Shown here: piece after piece, positions 12,180 to 25,309 of the stretch | Layout: every line of letters starts with the position of its first letter | How positions within the stretch are numbered: position 1 is the first letter of the stretch | Assembly: GCA_037447655.1 (NCBI GenBank) | Contig: JBBHKE010001856.1 | Coordinates: forward strand, 569,384 to 633,383 | Length of the DNA: 64,000 nucleotides | Direction of reading: 5' to 3' | Source: Zygnema cylindricum | Lineage: Eukaryota > Streptophyta > Zygnematophyceae > Zygnematales > Zygnemataceae | The notes under the pieces: model-generated | What the model was told of the DNA's origin: nothing | What the model saw: the letters and a program-made list of their open reading frames with translations, nothing else | Databases searched by the model: none | Made by a program: the position numbers and the translations under genes

Positions 12180-13828
12180 CTCCCCTTATTTTTTGGTCAA
12201 TCTTTAATTTCAGACCACACTTCTCCATGCAGAAAATTAGTTTAGGGGAAGGCACAGGTTTGGTCATCATATCTACTACCATCTCACTATCTGGTCGGTA
12301 CTCTAAACTGATTATTTTGTTTTCTACTTTCTCTCTGACAAAGCTGAGTCTAATTTCTATGTGTTTAGCTTTAAAATGATGTTTAGGATTGGCAGAAATA
12401 GCGATTGCAACCTGATTATCAAAAAAAAAAATCTAAACTCTTAATGTGACCAAGCTCACCAAGCAAAGATTTGACCCACATCAATTCTTTTACAACAAAG
12501 CAACAGGCCATATACTCAGCATCCATGGTGAACTGAGCAATAACCTTTTGTTGTTTGCTACTCTAACAGCAAGGCCCATCACCCACATTTAATATATATC
12601 CAAAAGTACATCTCCTCATCGGAGCATCACCATAACTGGCATCACTCCATGTAGTGATGTCAGTATTCTTCCCTCCCAAATGCAACCATAGATCCCTAGT
12701 TCCTATCAGATATCTAACGACTCTCTTAGCTGCCACCCAATCCTTCTTAGTGGGAACATTTAGACTTCTACTCAGCACTTTTACAGCTGCAGCTAAATCC
12801 GGCCGGGAACAATTCATAAAATAGATTAGGCTTCCGACTACTTGCCTGTAAGGAATAGTGTGCATAAACTTCTGTTCTTGAGGATATAATTTCTTGTCTA
12901 AGACTATGACTCGTTCTTCCTCACTCCCCTCACTTCCCTTCTTTATCTCCACGGGAGTTGTACAACTATTAGTTTTATCCATCTGAAATTTTTCCAGCAT
13001 GTTCCCTAATGTTTCATTTTGAGTCAATCTTATAATCTTTCTTTTTCAGTCTCTTTCTACTTGAATTCCCTAAATATATTTTGCTTCTCGCATATCCTTC
13101 ATTTCAAATCTCCCTTTAAGGTCGGTTTCGGTTTATTAATTTTTTCCATTCGTTTACTTAAAACAAGTAAATCATCAACATAAATTGCAATAAATATAAC
13201 ACCTTCCTCATCTACGAAAACATACATTGAGTGATCTGAGCTGATCTGGATATATCCCCAACCGGAAAGAAACTCATCAAGTTTCTTATTCCATTGTCGT
13301 GGCGCCTGTTTTAAACTGTAAAGGGATTTAATCAGCCGGCATACCTTGCCCTCCTCTCCTTCTCAACAAATCCTTCGGGTTGTCGCATAAAGATCTCCTC
13401 TTCTTATCCTCCATGCAAAAAGGTTGTCTTGATGTCCATCTCGTGCACCTCCATGAATTACGTTGCTGCTAGGCTGAGAATTATGCGGACCGAGGGAAAT
13501 TTGACGACCGGGGCACAGGTTTCCTTGTAGTCGATTCCTTCTTTCTGTGTAAATCATTTTGCCACTAATCGGGCTTTGTAACGCTAAATGGTGTTATTCA
13601 GGTTCAGTTTTAATTTGAAAACCCACTTACAACCGATTGGTTTTCGGTTAGGTCGACAGTCCACTAGCTCCCAAGTATCAGCTGCCATAATTGAGGCCAT
13701 TTCCTCATTGAAGGATGTCTACCACCGGTTTTTTTCTGGGCAAGTCATCGCCTCTCTTTAAGTTTGAGGTTCATCTTGATGAGATAGTTTTTTACCTTTT
13801 TATTAACCTGTTTTTGTTGTAATCTTTT
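12180..13828 (-). pseudogene. Copia A3 RT-RNase H remnant (left part of split element)
   Basis: Antisense copia RNase H and RT. The block at 13,027-12,563 contains IPYRQVVGSLIYFMNCSRPDLAAAV and TDITTWSDASYGDAPMRRC. Further right are RT segments with stops and frameshifts, including the YVDD region near 13,170 and the start of RT near 13,600. Homology stops at 13,828 within the linker that reads KKVKKLSHQDEP on the minus strand, because element A2 inserted there. It resumes at 20,314. Confidence 0.85.
13824..13828. repeat. Target-site duplication of A2, left copy
   Basis: CTTTT directly before the 5' LTR of A2; the same five bases directly follow its 3' LTR at 20,314-20,318. Removing A2 and one copy restores continuous A3 sequence, matching the uninterrupted linker in A1. 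Confidence 0.9.
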
Positions 13829-14892
13829 TGTAGAAATTAATGGTCATTTTTTAAAGTATTTACTATGTCTAAATATAAATATACAAAGAAGCCGAGGCAG
13901 GCTACCTCTAACTTCAATCTCCAACTCTCAAACTTGTGGCAGTCACTAAGAAATTGGAAAGGAAGCTAGAGCCATGGCTACCTAGGCTATCCAGAGGTTT
14001 AAGCGATATAATTATTAGTTTATTTACCATTAGGGGTTTATTTACTAAAAAAGATGTGTTGCATCCAGGATTTTATCCTGGTACCAGCCAGCCGGTGAGC
14101 AGCCGAAAGCCGGTAATCTTATCCGTTAAGTCTAGACCTACTGTAACGTACTATATGGTTTGATATTTAATTAAACATTAACACGTTTGATTATTCATTT
14201 AACTGAAACTGTTTACGAAGACATAAATCCATTAAGGTAAAAGTAAAGATAACAGTACAGATAAGAAACGAATACCGCCCATTTATTTCTTTTTCGAAAT
14301 CTATACCGCGTATGTATTTATTACGGCTAAGATTAAATGTGAATTTAATCAGACGGTCGGAATTAAACGCCGAGATCGCGGAAGAGGATTTCGGCAGTTT
14401 TTGGTCATCGCCACATCGGATTACATGTGGCGAAATGACATTAAATCACAACATCTCCAAGTATTAAGGGAGCGAATCCGCATATACAACGTGTCGACAT
14501 TTAGGCCATGTCATACAATGTTCGTACAGAAAATACACCGGCAGCTGTACTTTTATATACGGAGGAGTAATCTGATTGGCTCCGTATATCAGTGGATAGA
14601 GTCTGTGAGAGAGATAGGACTTAGAAAAGTTGGAGATAGGACCCTCTCTCCCAAAGAGCTTCTATACAAAAAGTCAACTTTGACCCTCTATAACTTATTG
14701 CTCAATGGAGCAAATTCAGAATTCTTTTTGTTATCGACTCAGGGGAGTCTTCTCTTCACGAGGTGAAGTTGGTCAGAGTTTTTGTCTGCCAGAGTGGCAA
14801 TTGTTCTTGCTGAAACACAAAGGGGTCAAGGTTATCCTAGAGGCTTCGGTGAGCTGCTAACTCTGAGGACTTATAGATGTCTCAGAGTTTCA
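13829..14892 (+). repeat. 5' LTR of A2
   Basis: Starts TGTAGAAATTAATGG and ends ...AGAGTTTCA, 1,064 bp. The ATG used by A1 gag (20 nt before the LTR end) is ATA here, so the ancestral start codon is lost. Confidence 0.9.
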
Positions 14893-15960
14893 AGTTATGG
14901 GCCCACCCTCTAAGGAACCCATCTTTAATGGAACTGGCTTCATATACTCGGAAAGTATGATTATAGGAGCTCTATGCGAGAAAAGGTTTTGGGGAATAAT
15001 GAGTGGACAAGTGGGGCGTCCATTAAGTCTTGGAATTCCTCCAGGGTTTGAATGAAGCAGATTAACAAAGAAAGCAGGTTCATCTTCAACGGAGGAGAAA
15101 AAAAAATGAGAGGTGGTGACAAAAGAGCGGAGAAAGAGACGACCACACTAATAACAATTGGTTCAGCATTCATGTCACCTATTTCGAGGAACGAGGAGAA
15201 TGATACTCAAACCAACGATTTCAACAATATGGCGGCAAAGCACTTCATCCTACGCCATCTTACTCAAAGACTTGCATGTCTTTATTTGCAGGTAGAAAAG
15301 GCATCCGATCTGTGGATGGCTCTCATAGAGATGTACCGAAGTAGTACGATTCAGCAACAACAGTTGGCTGATCAGAAAGTTAAAAAATATGTATACAAAA
15401 TGGGGAAAATGTTGGATTTTTGCAATAAGCTTGCTACACTCTTTATGGAGCTAGAGAGTGGGGGAAAAGATTTTTTTGAATAAAAAAATGTTAACTGTTT
15501 ACTGATGGAGTTACCCCATGAGTTCAAGAACATAGTTAACCGTATGCAGGACTTGCCGGACTCAAAGTAGATATAGAATTCAGTGGTAGGGATGATTCTC
15601 GTTCGGGAGATTACGATTGAGATTCGAAGGGGAGGAAAGAGTGGCCAAGCCTTGGCAACTTTGACCGATTAGAGGAACAAGGATTCTCGAAAACCGGTCA
15701 GAAAGTATGGGGGAAGAAGAAGAAAAATCAGGCCAACGAGTTCAGATCAAGGGCTCCCAAAAGTTTATGTCATTTTTGTAAGAAACCGGGGCACTATATG
15801 GCAGAGTGCACTAAGCTAACCAAGCTTTGGTTAAAGGAGGGGTAGACCGATAATACCCCAAGAGGAAAGAAAAAGGCCCTTGTAACACATGTACATGAAG
15901 CGGAATCCGAGGACGAGGACGATGAGCTCCTTTTGGATGAGAAGTTGGAGGCGAAAAACA
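14893..15960 (+). pseudogene. A2 gag remnant
   Basis: Begins with the primer-binding site AGTTATGGGCCCACC read in the gag frame. Includes the region NMAAKHFILRHLTQRLACLYLQVEKASDLWMALIEMYRS (15,227-15,350) and the CCHC knuckle CHFCKKPGHYMAEC near 15,769-15,810. Broken by stops, for example at 15,052 and 15,481, and by a missing start codon. Confidence 0.85.
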
Positions 15961-18900
15961 AGGTCGAAATTCCACGAATGCAGAAATGTGCTTACGATGG
16001 ATTGAAAGGTAAAGCGGGCTGGATTATAGATTCAGGTGCCTCCATGCTTATGTGTAACGATAGGCACCTATTCACTAAGATAAGAAAGAATCCCACCGTA
16101 GAGATAGAGTACGGGGATGGGAGGATAGTCACCACTACTCTTGTAGGATCGGTAGATCGGAAAGTGTTAGTAGAAGGAAAGACATTCATAATAACATTCT
16201 CCGATGTATTTTTTATCCCGGAGCTGAACAAAAACCTCATCTCTACATCTGTATTAGATGATAAGGGATTTTTTTACTAGCACTAGGGAAAGAGTCTTTA
16301 CTGCTAGTTTTGAGGAGGATGTCTATTTCATTGCTGAGAAAGGTAGCCATGGAATGTTTAGGCTGATTTTAAGTAATCAAACGAAGAAACTTTATTGTGC
16401 TGGTGTTTATGATATTATGATAGGGCATAAGAGGCTTGGGCATGTGAATCTAGATAAGTTAAGAGAGATGAAAAAGATGGGAGTGGTAGAAGGGATTAAG
16501 TTTTGCAAGAGTGATAATATAAGTGATTGTAGTGGATGTGCTCAAGGTAAAGCACACATATTACCCTTTCCTAAAACAACCACCTATTAGAGAGAAAAAA
16601 TGCTAGATCTACTAGACACAAATATTTGGGGACCAGCTGAAGTGCCCTCACCCGGAGGGAAGAGATTTATGATGACTATCACTAATGATTGGTCTCGGTA
16701 TTCCCGGGTGTATTTTTTGAAAAGCAAGTCCGAAGCTCAAGATTCTTTTAGACAATATAAAGCATGGAGCGAAAAACTCCATGAAACTCCAATCAAGAGA
16801 ATAAGGAGTGACAGTGGTGGAGAGTATACTTTTAACCAATTTGAGGATTTTTTAAGGGAAGATGGGGTCCAACACCAAAAGACAGTTCCAGAAAACCCGG
16901 AACAGGATGGGGTAGCTAAAAGGTTAAATAGAACACTAAGTGATAGTGCTAGAAGTATGTTGTCAAATAAGAAGATAGGAAAAAGGTTTTGGGTAGAAGC
17001 AATGAACTGTGCTTATTACCTCAAAAATAGAGTTCTTACTTCAGCTATCAAAGATCAAACACCTTATGAAAGATAGACAAGCCGGAAACCACACATATCT
17101 CACTTAAAGGTTTTTGCCAATCAAGTATTCAGTCTAGATACAGATCGGTCTAATTGGAAGCTACATCGTAAAGGAAAACCGGGATACTTATTAGGATATG
17201 ATGAGAATGTTAAAGAATATAGAGTTTATGATCTAAAAAGGGAAGATATAATCTTAGTAAAGCATCTAGAAGTTATGGATGAAGGAAAGTTTGTGGATCC
17301 CTTCAAATATACAAAGTCAGTAAAAATCAGATTTGAGTCAAACAATTCCGATGACTTTGAGCTTCCTAACTATCCAGGTTTTAGAGAAGATGACATTCTT
17401 GCAGGTACAAATCAGACCGAAAAGGACTCGGCTCTGGAAACTCCATTGACAACTTTACCCGAAGCGGAAGACGTGGTGGAAATTGATTCGAAATCAAGGG
17501 ATAGTGGAGAAGTCAAGATTGTTCAAAAGAATCCACGAGGACCATCTATTCCAGCCTCTGATTTTGAGGGGGGGAGGAGGAGTAGCAAAAGATTGCAAGA
17601 AAAACAGGTTAATAACAAGGTAACAAAACTATCTCATCAAGATGAACCTCAAACTTATGGAGAGGCGATGACTTGTCCAGAAAGAAATCGGTGGAAGATA
17701 GCCATCAATGAGGAGATGGCCCCAATTATGGCAGCCGATACTTAGGAGCTGGTGGATTGTCCACCTAACCGAAAACCAATCGGTTGTAAGTGGGTTTTCA
17801 AATTAAAACTGAACCTAAATAACACAATCAAGCGCTACAAGGCCAGATTAGTGGCAAAGGGATTTACGCAAAATGAGGGAATTGACTACGAGGAAACATT
17901 TTCCCCGATTGTCAAATTTCCCTCCGTCCGCATACTTCTCAGTCTGGCAACAGCGGAAGACATAGAAGTGCACCAGATGGATATCAACACAGCCTTTTTG
18001 CATGGAGAATTGGAAGATGAGATCTTCATGCGACAACCGAAAGGGTTTGTGGAGGAAGGAGAGGAGAGTTAGGTATGTCGGTTGATTAAATCTCTTTATG
18101 GTTTCAAACAGGCGCATAGACAGTGGAATAATAAGCTTGATGAGTTTCTTACCGGTCTGGGATATATCCGAATCAGCTCAGATCACTCAATCTATGTTTT
18201 CGAAGATGAGGAAGGTTTTATATTTATTGCAATTTATGTTGATGGTTTGCTTCTTTTAAGTAAGTTAATGGATAAAATTAATAAACTGAAAACCGATCTT
18301 AAGGGGAGATTTGAAATGAACGATATAAGGGAAGCAAAATATATTTTGGGAATTCAAGTAGAAAGTGACCGAAAAAAAAAGATTATAAGATTGACTCAAA
18401 AGCAAGCAATAGGGAATATGCTTGAATAATTTCTGATGGATAAAGCTAATAGTTGTAGAACTCTAATCAAGTTGAAGAAGGGAAGTGAGGGGACTGAAGA
18501 AGAAGGAGTCATAGTCTTAGACGAGGAATTATCTCATGAAGAACAAAAGTTCATACAGACTATTCCTTACAGGCAAGTAGTGGGAAGTCTAATCTATTTT
18601 ATGAATTGTACTTGGCCAGATTTAGCTGCAGCTGTAGGATTGCTGAGTAGAAGTCTAAATGCTCCCACTAAGAGGGAATGGGAGGCAGCTAAAAGAGTCC
18701 TTAGATATTTGATAGGAACTAGAGATCTATAATTGCATTTGGGTGGGGAGGATACTGACATCACTACTTGGAGTGATGCTAGTTATGGTGATGCTCTGAT
18801 GAGGAGATGCACTTTTAGATATGTATTATATGTGGGTGATGGGGCTTGCTGTTGGAGTAGCAAACAACAAAAAGTTATTGCTCACTCCACCATAGGAGGC

Positions 18901-19230
18901 TCTGTATATGGCCTCTTGCTCTAATGTAAAAGAATTGATGTGGGTCAAATCTTTGCTTGGTGAGCTTGGTCACCTTAACAGTGGTGTGCATAAATGTTTT
19001 TGTGATAATCAAGCAGCAATCGCTATTTTTGCCAATCCTTAACATAATTTTAAAGCCAAATACATGGACATTTGACTCAGATATGTAAAAGAGAAAGTAG
19101 AAAACAAAATAATCAGTTTAGAGTATCGACCAGATAATGAGATGGTAGCAGATATGATGACCAAACCTATGCCTTCCCCTAAGCTAATTTTCTGCAGGGA
19201 AAAGTGTGGTCTGAAATTAAAGATTAACTA
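15961..19230 (+). pseudogene. A2 protease-integrase-RT-RNase H remnant
   Basis: Protease keeps WIIDSGASMLMC at about 16,020. Integrase follows: GHKRLGHVNLDKL, CSGCAQGK, LLDTNIWGPAE (TN instead of the TD of A1, so the first acidic residue is lost) and SDSGGEYT. RT reads GCKWVFKLKLNLNNTIK from 17,780, and IYVDGLLLLSK near 18,235, where the second catalytic Asp of YVDD has become Gly. RNase H is at 18,436-18,924 and beyond. Several stops and frameshifts (16,277, 16,588, 17,074, 17,743, 18,070, 18,427, 18,730) rule out function. Confidence 0.88.
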
Positions 19231-19244
19231 GAAAATAAAGGGAG

Positions 19245-20313
19245 TGTAGTAATTAATGGTTTTTTTTTTAAGTATTTTCTAGGTCTAAATATAAATATAG
19301 AAAGAAGCCAAGGCAGTCTCCCTCTAACTTCTCTCTCCAACTCTCAAACTTGTTGCAGTCACTGAGAAATTGGAGAGGAAGCTAAAGCCATGGCTAAGTA
19401 GGCTATCCAGAGGTTTATGCGATATAATTATTAATTTATTTACCATTAGGGGTTTATTTACTAAAAAAGATATGTGTTGCCTCTAGGATTTCATTCTTGT
19501 ACTTGCCGACTAGTAAGCTGCCGAGAGCCGGTAGCCTTATCCGTTAAGTCTAGACCTAGTGTTACGTACTATAGGGTTTGATATTTAATTGAACATTAAC
19601 ACGTCGGATTATTCATTTAGCGGAAACTGTTTACGGGAGACATAGATCCAATAATGAAAAAGTACAGATTACAGTTCGGATAAGAAACAAATACCGCGCA
19701 TTTATTTCTTTAGCGAAACGAATACCGCGTATGTATTTATTACGGCTACGATGAAATGTGAATTGAATCGGACAGCCGGAATTAAACGTCGAGATCGCGG
19801 AAGAGGATTTTGGCGATTTTTGGTCATTGCCACATCGGATGACACGTGGCGGAATGACATTGGATCACAGCATCTCCGAGGATTAAGGGAGCGAATCTGG
19901 ATATACCACGTGTCGACATTTAGGCCATGTCGTATAATGTTCGTAAAGAAAGTACATCGGCAGCTGTACTTTTGTGTACGGACGAGTAATTTGATTGGCT
20001 CCCTACATCAGTAGATAGAGTCTTTAAGAGAGATGGGACTTAGAAGAATTAGGAGATAGGACCCTCTCTCCCAAAGAGCTTATTTACAAAAGGTAAACTT
20101 TGACCCTCCATAAATTACTGCTCAGGGGAGCAAATTCAAAGATTTTTTTTGCTCTCAACTCAAGGGAGTCTTGCCTTCACGAGGTGAAGTTGGTTATAAT
20201 TTTTGTCTGCCAAGGTGGCAGTTGTTTTTGCTGAAACACTAAGGGGTCAGGGTTATCCTAAAGGCTTCTTCGAAGCTGTCCACTCTGAGGACTTAGGAAG
20301 GTCTTAAGTCTCA
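19245..20313 (+). repeat. 3' LTR of A2
   Basis: Starts TGTAGTAATTAATGG after the polypurine tract and ends near 20,313 (...AAGTCTCA). It matches the 5' LTR along its length with scattered differences. The duplication CTTTT follows. Confidence 0.88.
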
Positions 20314-22080
20314 CTTTTACTACTCCCCCTCCCCCCCTCAAAATCTATGGGCGAAAAAGATGGTTCTAGTGGGTTTTTTCGAACAATCTCGGCTTCTCCC
20401 GTATCCTTGATTTCGGATCAATTTCCATAACGTCTTCCGCTTCGGGTAGAGTTATCACTGGAGTTTTCGCTGCCGAGTCCTTATCGGTCTGATTTCTACC
20501 TGCAAGAATGTCATCTTCTCTCAAACCTCGATAGTTAGGAAGTTCAAAGTCATCGGAATTTTCTGACTCAAATCTGATTTTTACTAACTTTGTATACTTG
20601 AAGCGATCCACGGACTTTCTTTCATCCATTACTACTAGATGCTTTACTAACATTATATCTTTCTTTTTTAGATCATAAACTCTATATCCTTTAACATCCT
20701 CATCATATCCTAATAAGTATCCCGATTTTCCTTTAGTATCTAGCTTCCAATTAGACCGATCTGTATCTAGACTAAATACTTCACTGCCGAAAACCTTTAA
20801 GTGAGATATATCTGGTTTCTGGCCTGTCCATCTCTCCTAAGGTATTTGATTTTTTATAGCTGAAGTAAGAACTCTATTTTTGAGGTAATTAGCACAGTTC
20901 ATTGCTTAGGCCCAAAATCTTTTTCCTATCTTCTTGTCCGACAACATACGCTTAGTGTCCTATTTAATCTTTCAGCTACCCCATTCTGTTCTAGGTTTTT
21001 TAGAACTGTCTTTTAATGTTGGACTCCATCTACCCTCAGAAAATCCTCAAACTGGTTAGAAGTATACTCTCCACCATTGTCACTCCTTACTCTCTTGATT
21101 GGAGTTTCATTGAGATTTTCGCTCCATGCTTTATATTGTCGAAAACAATCTTGAGCCCTGACGTGTTTTTCAAAAAATATACCTTCGAATACCGAGACCA
21201 ATCATCAGTGATAGTTATCATAAATCTCTTTCCCCACGATGAGGGCACTTTAGCCGTTCCCCAAATATCTGTGTGTTGTAAATCTAGAATTTTTTCTCCC
21301 TTATAAGTGGTTGTTTTGGGAAATGGTAATCTATGTGCTTTTCCTTGGGCACATCCACTACAATCTCTTATATTATCACGCTCACTGAACTGAATTCTTT
21401 CCACCACTCCCATCTTTTTTTTCTCTTTTAACTTATCTAGATTTACATGCCCAAGCCTTTTATGCCACATCATAATATCATAAACACCAACATAATAAAG
21501 TTTTTTTGTTTCATTACTAAAAATCAGCCTAAATATCCCTTGGCTACCTTTCTCAGTAATGACATATACCTCTTCATGAAAATTAGCAGTAAAGACTCCT
21601 TCCCAAGTGCTGGTGAAAAAACCCTTATCATCTAATACAGATGTAGAGATGAGGTTTTTGTTCAGCTGCGGAAAAAACAATACATTGGAGAATGTTACTA
21701 TAGATGTCTTTCTTTCTACTAACACTTTCAAATCTACCGATTTTACAAAAGTAGTAGTGACTATCCTCCCATCCCCGTTAACCCTAAAAAACCCTAAAAA
21801 ACCTAATGAGAGGTTTCTATTGGTGAGGTCGTCTCCTTCTCCGTTGCTTTGTCCACCACCTCTCATTCCTTTGTCTCCTCCGTTGAAGATGGATCTGCTT
21901 TCCTTGTGAATCTGCTTCGTACGAACCCTGGAGGTACTCCAAGACTTGATGGACGCCCCAGTCATCCACTCACTATTCCCCAAAACCTTTTCTCGCATAG
22001 AGCTCCTATCATCATACTTTCCCTGTATATGAAGCCAGTTCCATTAAAGATGGGTTTCCTAGAGGGTGGGCCCATAACTT
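20314..22080 (-). pseudogene. Copia A3 gag-integrase remnant (right part of split element)
   Basis: Continuation of A3 beyond A2. On the minus strand from 22,080: primer-binding site, the gag start reading KVMGPPSRKPIFNGTGF, then a large internal gag deletion near 21,780-21,805, the protease tail (GDGRIVTTT...), pre-integrase domain (MMWHKRLGHVNLDKL, 21,470), integrase with HTDIWGTAK and SDNGGEYTS (down to 21,013), and the linker to 20,366. The protease active site and most of gag, including the zinc knuckle, are deleted. Confidence 0.85.
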
Positions 22081-22340
22081 TAAACTCTGAGACATCCATA
22101 AGTCCTCAAAGTTAGCAGCTCACCGAAGCCTCTAGGATACCTTGACCCCTTTGTGTTTCAGCAAGAACAACTGCCACCCTGGCAGGCACAAACTCTGATC
22201 TCCTTCACCCTTGTAAAGGGAAGACTTCCTTGAGTCGATAGCAAAAAGAATCTCTAAATTTGCTCCCTAGAGCAGTAAGTTATGGAGGGTCAAAGTTGAC
22301 ATTTTGTACAGAAGCTCTATGGGAGAGAGGGTCCTATCTT
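22081..22340 (-). repeat. Truncated 5' LTR of A3
   Basis: Matches about the last 260 bp of the A-family LTR in antisense. It retains the gag ATG (minus strand, about 22,100, ATGGATGTCTCAGAG). Homology ends abruptly at about 22,340, where B-family gag on the plus strand begins. Confidence 0.8.
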
Positions 22341-25309
22341 TATAGGTTGTACTGTTCAGGAGCTCCAGCTGGCCGAAAAAAAATAAGGGAATTATACATA
22401 CAAAGAATGAAATATGTTAGACTATTGTTATGATCTCTCTTGTTTGTATAGGTAGAAAGAGAGTGCCGGTTGGACACATACAATGAAGATAAAAGTCAAC
22501 ACTCTCCTCATAAAGTTACCTGACAAGCATGAAAACGTACTCTACCGAGTACAAGAAATGACTGACGGTTCATGGAAGTGGAATACAGTGGTGCGGATGA
22601 TACTTGTGCAAGAGAACACAATTATGATAAAGAGAGGGGGAAAGAGCATCCAAGCTCTATAAACAAGAGGAAACCGATGGGGGAAGGATCCAAAGAAATC
22701 GTACAAAGGAGAGAGAAATCAACCTGGAGGACCGAGGCCCCCAAAGGGTTTTTGTCACTTTTGCAAAAAGTCGAGACACTTTATAGCAGATTGCGTCAAG
22801 CTGTCAAAGTTGAGGCTCCAAGAGAACCGTGGAGGAGGTTCTTTCGGAGGGAAGAAGAAGGCACTTGTGGTCACAAAAGTGAAAGGAGAGACCAAGGACG
22901 AGTCCTCTGAAAACAAGGATGGGGAGCTACTTCCAAACAAGAGTCAAGAGGAGAAAGAGATCCCTCAAAAACAGAAGTGTACTCTCGGAGCAATTCAGGA
23001 AGATCCACAGGAAGGATGGATCATGGACTCAAGTGTATCCAAATATAGGTGTCATGATAAGCACCTCTTAACTAAACTAAAAAAGATCCCTACTGTAGAG
23101 AAAGAGTATGGGGATGGGAGAGTGGTTACGACACATCTAGTGGGGTCCGTAGATCTGAAAGTCTTAGTGGAGGGAAAGACTACTATACTCACTTTCGCAG
23201 ATGTACTCTACATTTCTCAGCTAAGCAAAAATCTTGTCTCTACGTCTGTGTTTGATAACAAAGAGTTTGATACCTTCACTAGAAAGGGAGTCATTACAGC
23301 TAAGTATGGGGATGAAGTCTAATTCACGGCAGATAAGGGTACACAAAGAATGTTTAGGCTTAACCTGAGTAATGAAAATAAGAATGCTTACTATGTTAAT
23401 GTTCCAAAGTTGATGATTCGGCATAATCGGTTGGGGCATGTGCATTTTGATAGGCTGGGGGAAATGAAAAAGCTTGGTGTAGTACAAGGCATTCAGTTTG
23501 GGGATAATGAAATGATGGATGATTGTAGTGGCTGTGCTCAAGGTAAGGCTCACAAACTCTCTTTTCCCAAAGCCGCCACAAATAAGGGTGAGAAACTACA
23601 CCGCGAATCAAAATTAGAGTAAATTTCTCTAATTTGGTTGCTCGAAATTTCGACTCTATCACATGAAATAGAGTAAATGATTCTATTTTTTTCATTATTC
23701 TATTTAAGGTAAAGTTTAATTAGCGTTTTTAATTCTAATGTAGGTTTGTTTTATATAGTGTGGAGTACGGACAACCTCCAACCGTGCAAAATTGTAATTT
23801 ATTAAGTAAAAAAGTAATAAAAATGATTTAATACATAATGTTATCATGTAACTGCATATAAAATAAACGTGTAGTGAAAACGTCATTGTGAAGATAAACT
23901 GTACGTTTTGCCAAATTTTGTACAAATACCTTATTTATAGTAAAGAATATTAGCGTGCCAAATTAGAGTACTTAAATAAATTGGAGTAAACTTCATAGTT
24001 GAAAAAGCTCTATCAAATAAATTAACGTTAATTACTCTAATTCTTCTTTTTAGTTTTTGTACTCTAATTTTTTCATTACTCTAATTACGATTCACATTGA
24101 TACCTGAGGACTAGCAAAAGTACCTTCGGTCGGAGGGAAGAGGTTTATGATGACAATAACCGATGAATGGTCTGGATACTCTAGAGTGTACTTCACTAAA
24201 ACAAAGTCTGAAACACCAACTTACTTTAAAGAATATAAAGCTTAGAGTGGGAAGTTGCATGGAACCCCCATTAAGAGAATAAGAAGTGATAATGGGGGAG
24301 AATATACCACTAACTAGTTTGAGGAATACTTGAGAGATGAGGGAGTTCAGCTCCAGAAAACTTTATCATATAACCCAGAACAAAATGGGATAGCTGAGAG
24401 GTTGAACCGAACACTAAGAGATACTGTATACAGTATGTTGGCCGACAAGAAAATAGGAAAGAGATATGGGGTAGAAGCCATGAACTCTGCCAACTACAAT
24501 AAGAATAGATTCCTAACCTCAACCGTAAAAAGAATGACACCTTAGGAGAGATGGGTTAGAAGGAACCAGATGTCTCTCACCTTAAAGTATTCGGTAGCCA
24601 AGTTTACAATCTTGACACAGATAGGAAAAACAGGAAACTAGATGCTAAGCGAAAACCTGGATACTTTGTAGGATATGATGAGGATGTTAAAGGATAAAGA
24701 ATCTATGACTTAGCAAAGAAAGATATCATTCTAATCAAACACCTAGTTGTCATGGATGAAGGAAAGTCATTTGACCCCTTTAAATACACCAAAAAGATAA
24801 GAATCAAATTTGAGTCCGAAAGTGGGGAGAACAAGGTTGTTCTTGAAAGGACATAAGTGAAACAGTGATTGCAGATTGAGGGGATATCCAAGATGCAGGA
24901 GATCAAGCGAAAACCTCACATATTCCTATGGATTTCGAGGAGACAGAAGAGGAGGAACCGGAACCATCTTCGATGGATAAGGGAGTAAATGAGGCAGTAA
25001 CGAGAAATCGAAGACTTCCCTCCATCCCAGCTTTGACGTTTCAAGGAGGGAAAAGGAGCACCAAAAGAATATAAGAGAAACAGGCCACTCACAATGTAAC
25101 TAAGCTATCTCACCCAGATGAGCCTTAGTCATACTCGGAGACAGTGAACAGTCCGGAGAAAGACAGATAAATTAAAGCCATAAATGATGAGATGGCCTCC
25201 GTCATAGAAGCAAATACTTGGGAACTAGCGGATTGTCCTACAGACATAAAAATTGATTGGTTGTAAATGGGTGTTTAAACAAAAACTGAACCCAGATAAT
25301 ACCATTCAA
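22341..25309 (+). mobile_element. Copia B4 remnant, interrupted by a MITE
   Basis: Sense-strand B-family internal region with no LTRs. It contains late gag (22,350-22,960, knuckle CHFCKKSRHFIADC), protease (about 23,010, WIMDSSVSKYRCHD instead of DSGAS), pre-integrase (23,350-23,590), then the inserted MITE (23,599-24,099), integrase core and C-terminus (24,100-24,620), linker, and the start of RT, ending at 25,309 (KLNPDNTIQ) where a hAT-like element begins. Stops and frameshifts are frequent. Confidence 0.82.
23599..24099. mobile_element. TA-target MITE M1 (Stowaway/mariner-like)
   Basis: About 501 bp, AT-rich, with no coding capacity. Left end CACCGCGAATC, right end GATTCACATTG (degenerate inverted match). 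Its flanks are the two halves of the B4 integrase gene, so it inserted into the copia element. Left flank ends in TA; the right flank is not an exact TA. The same family occurs at 25,807, 44,755, 49,240 and 49,700. Confidence 0.75.

Larger units (their letters stand above)
13829..20313 (+). mobile_element. Full-length copia element A2, nested in A3
   Basis: Complete element of about 6.5 kb: 5' LTR 13,829-14,892, primer-binding site at 14,893, gag, protease, integrase, RT, RNase H, polypurine tract AAAATAAAGGGAG before 19,245, and 3' LTR 19,245-20,313. It is flanked by the 5-bp duplication CTTTT. The coding region has many stops, so this is an old insertion. It is the same family as A1 but more decayed, and lies opposite in orientation to its host A3. 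Confidence 0.92.

Noticed and set aside
22341-25309. B4 as the right half of B3 (9,929-10,987), split by A3
   Set aside because: The two overlap by about 600 bp of gag, so they are separate copies and not one element cut in two.
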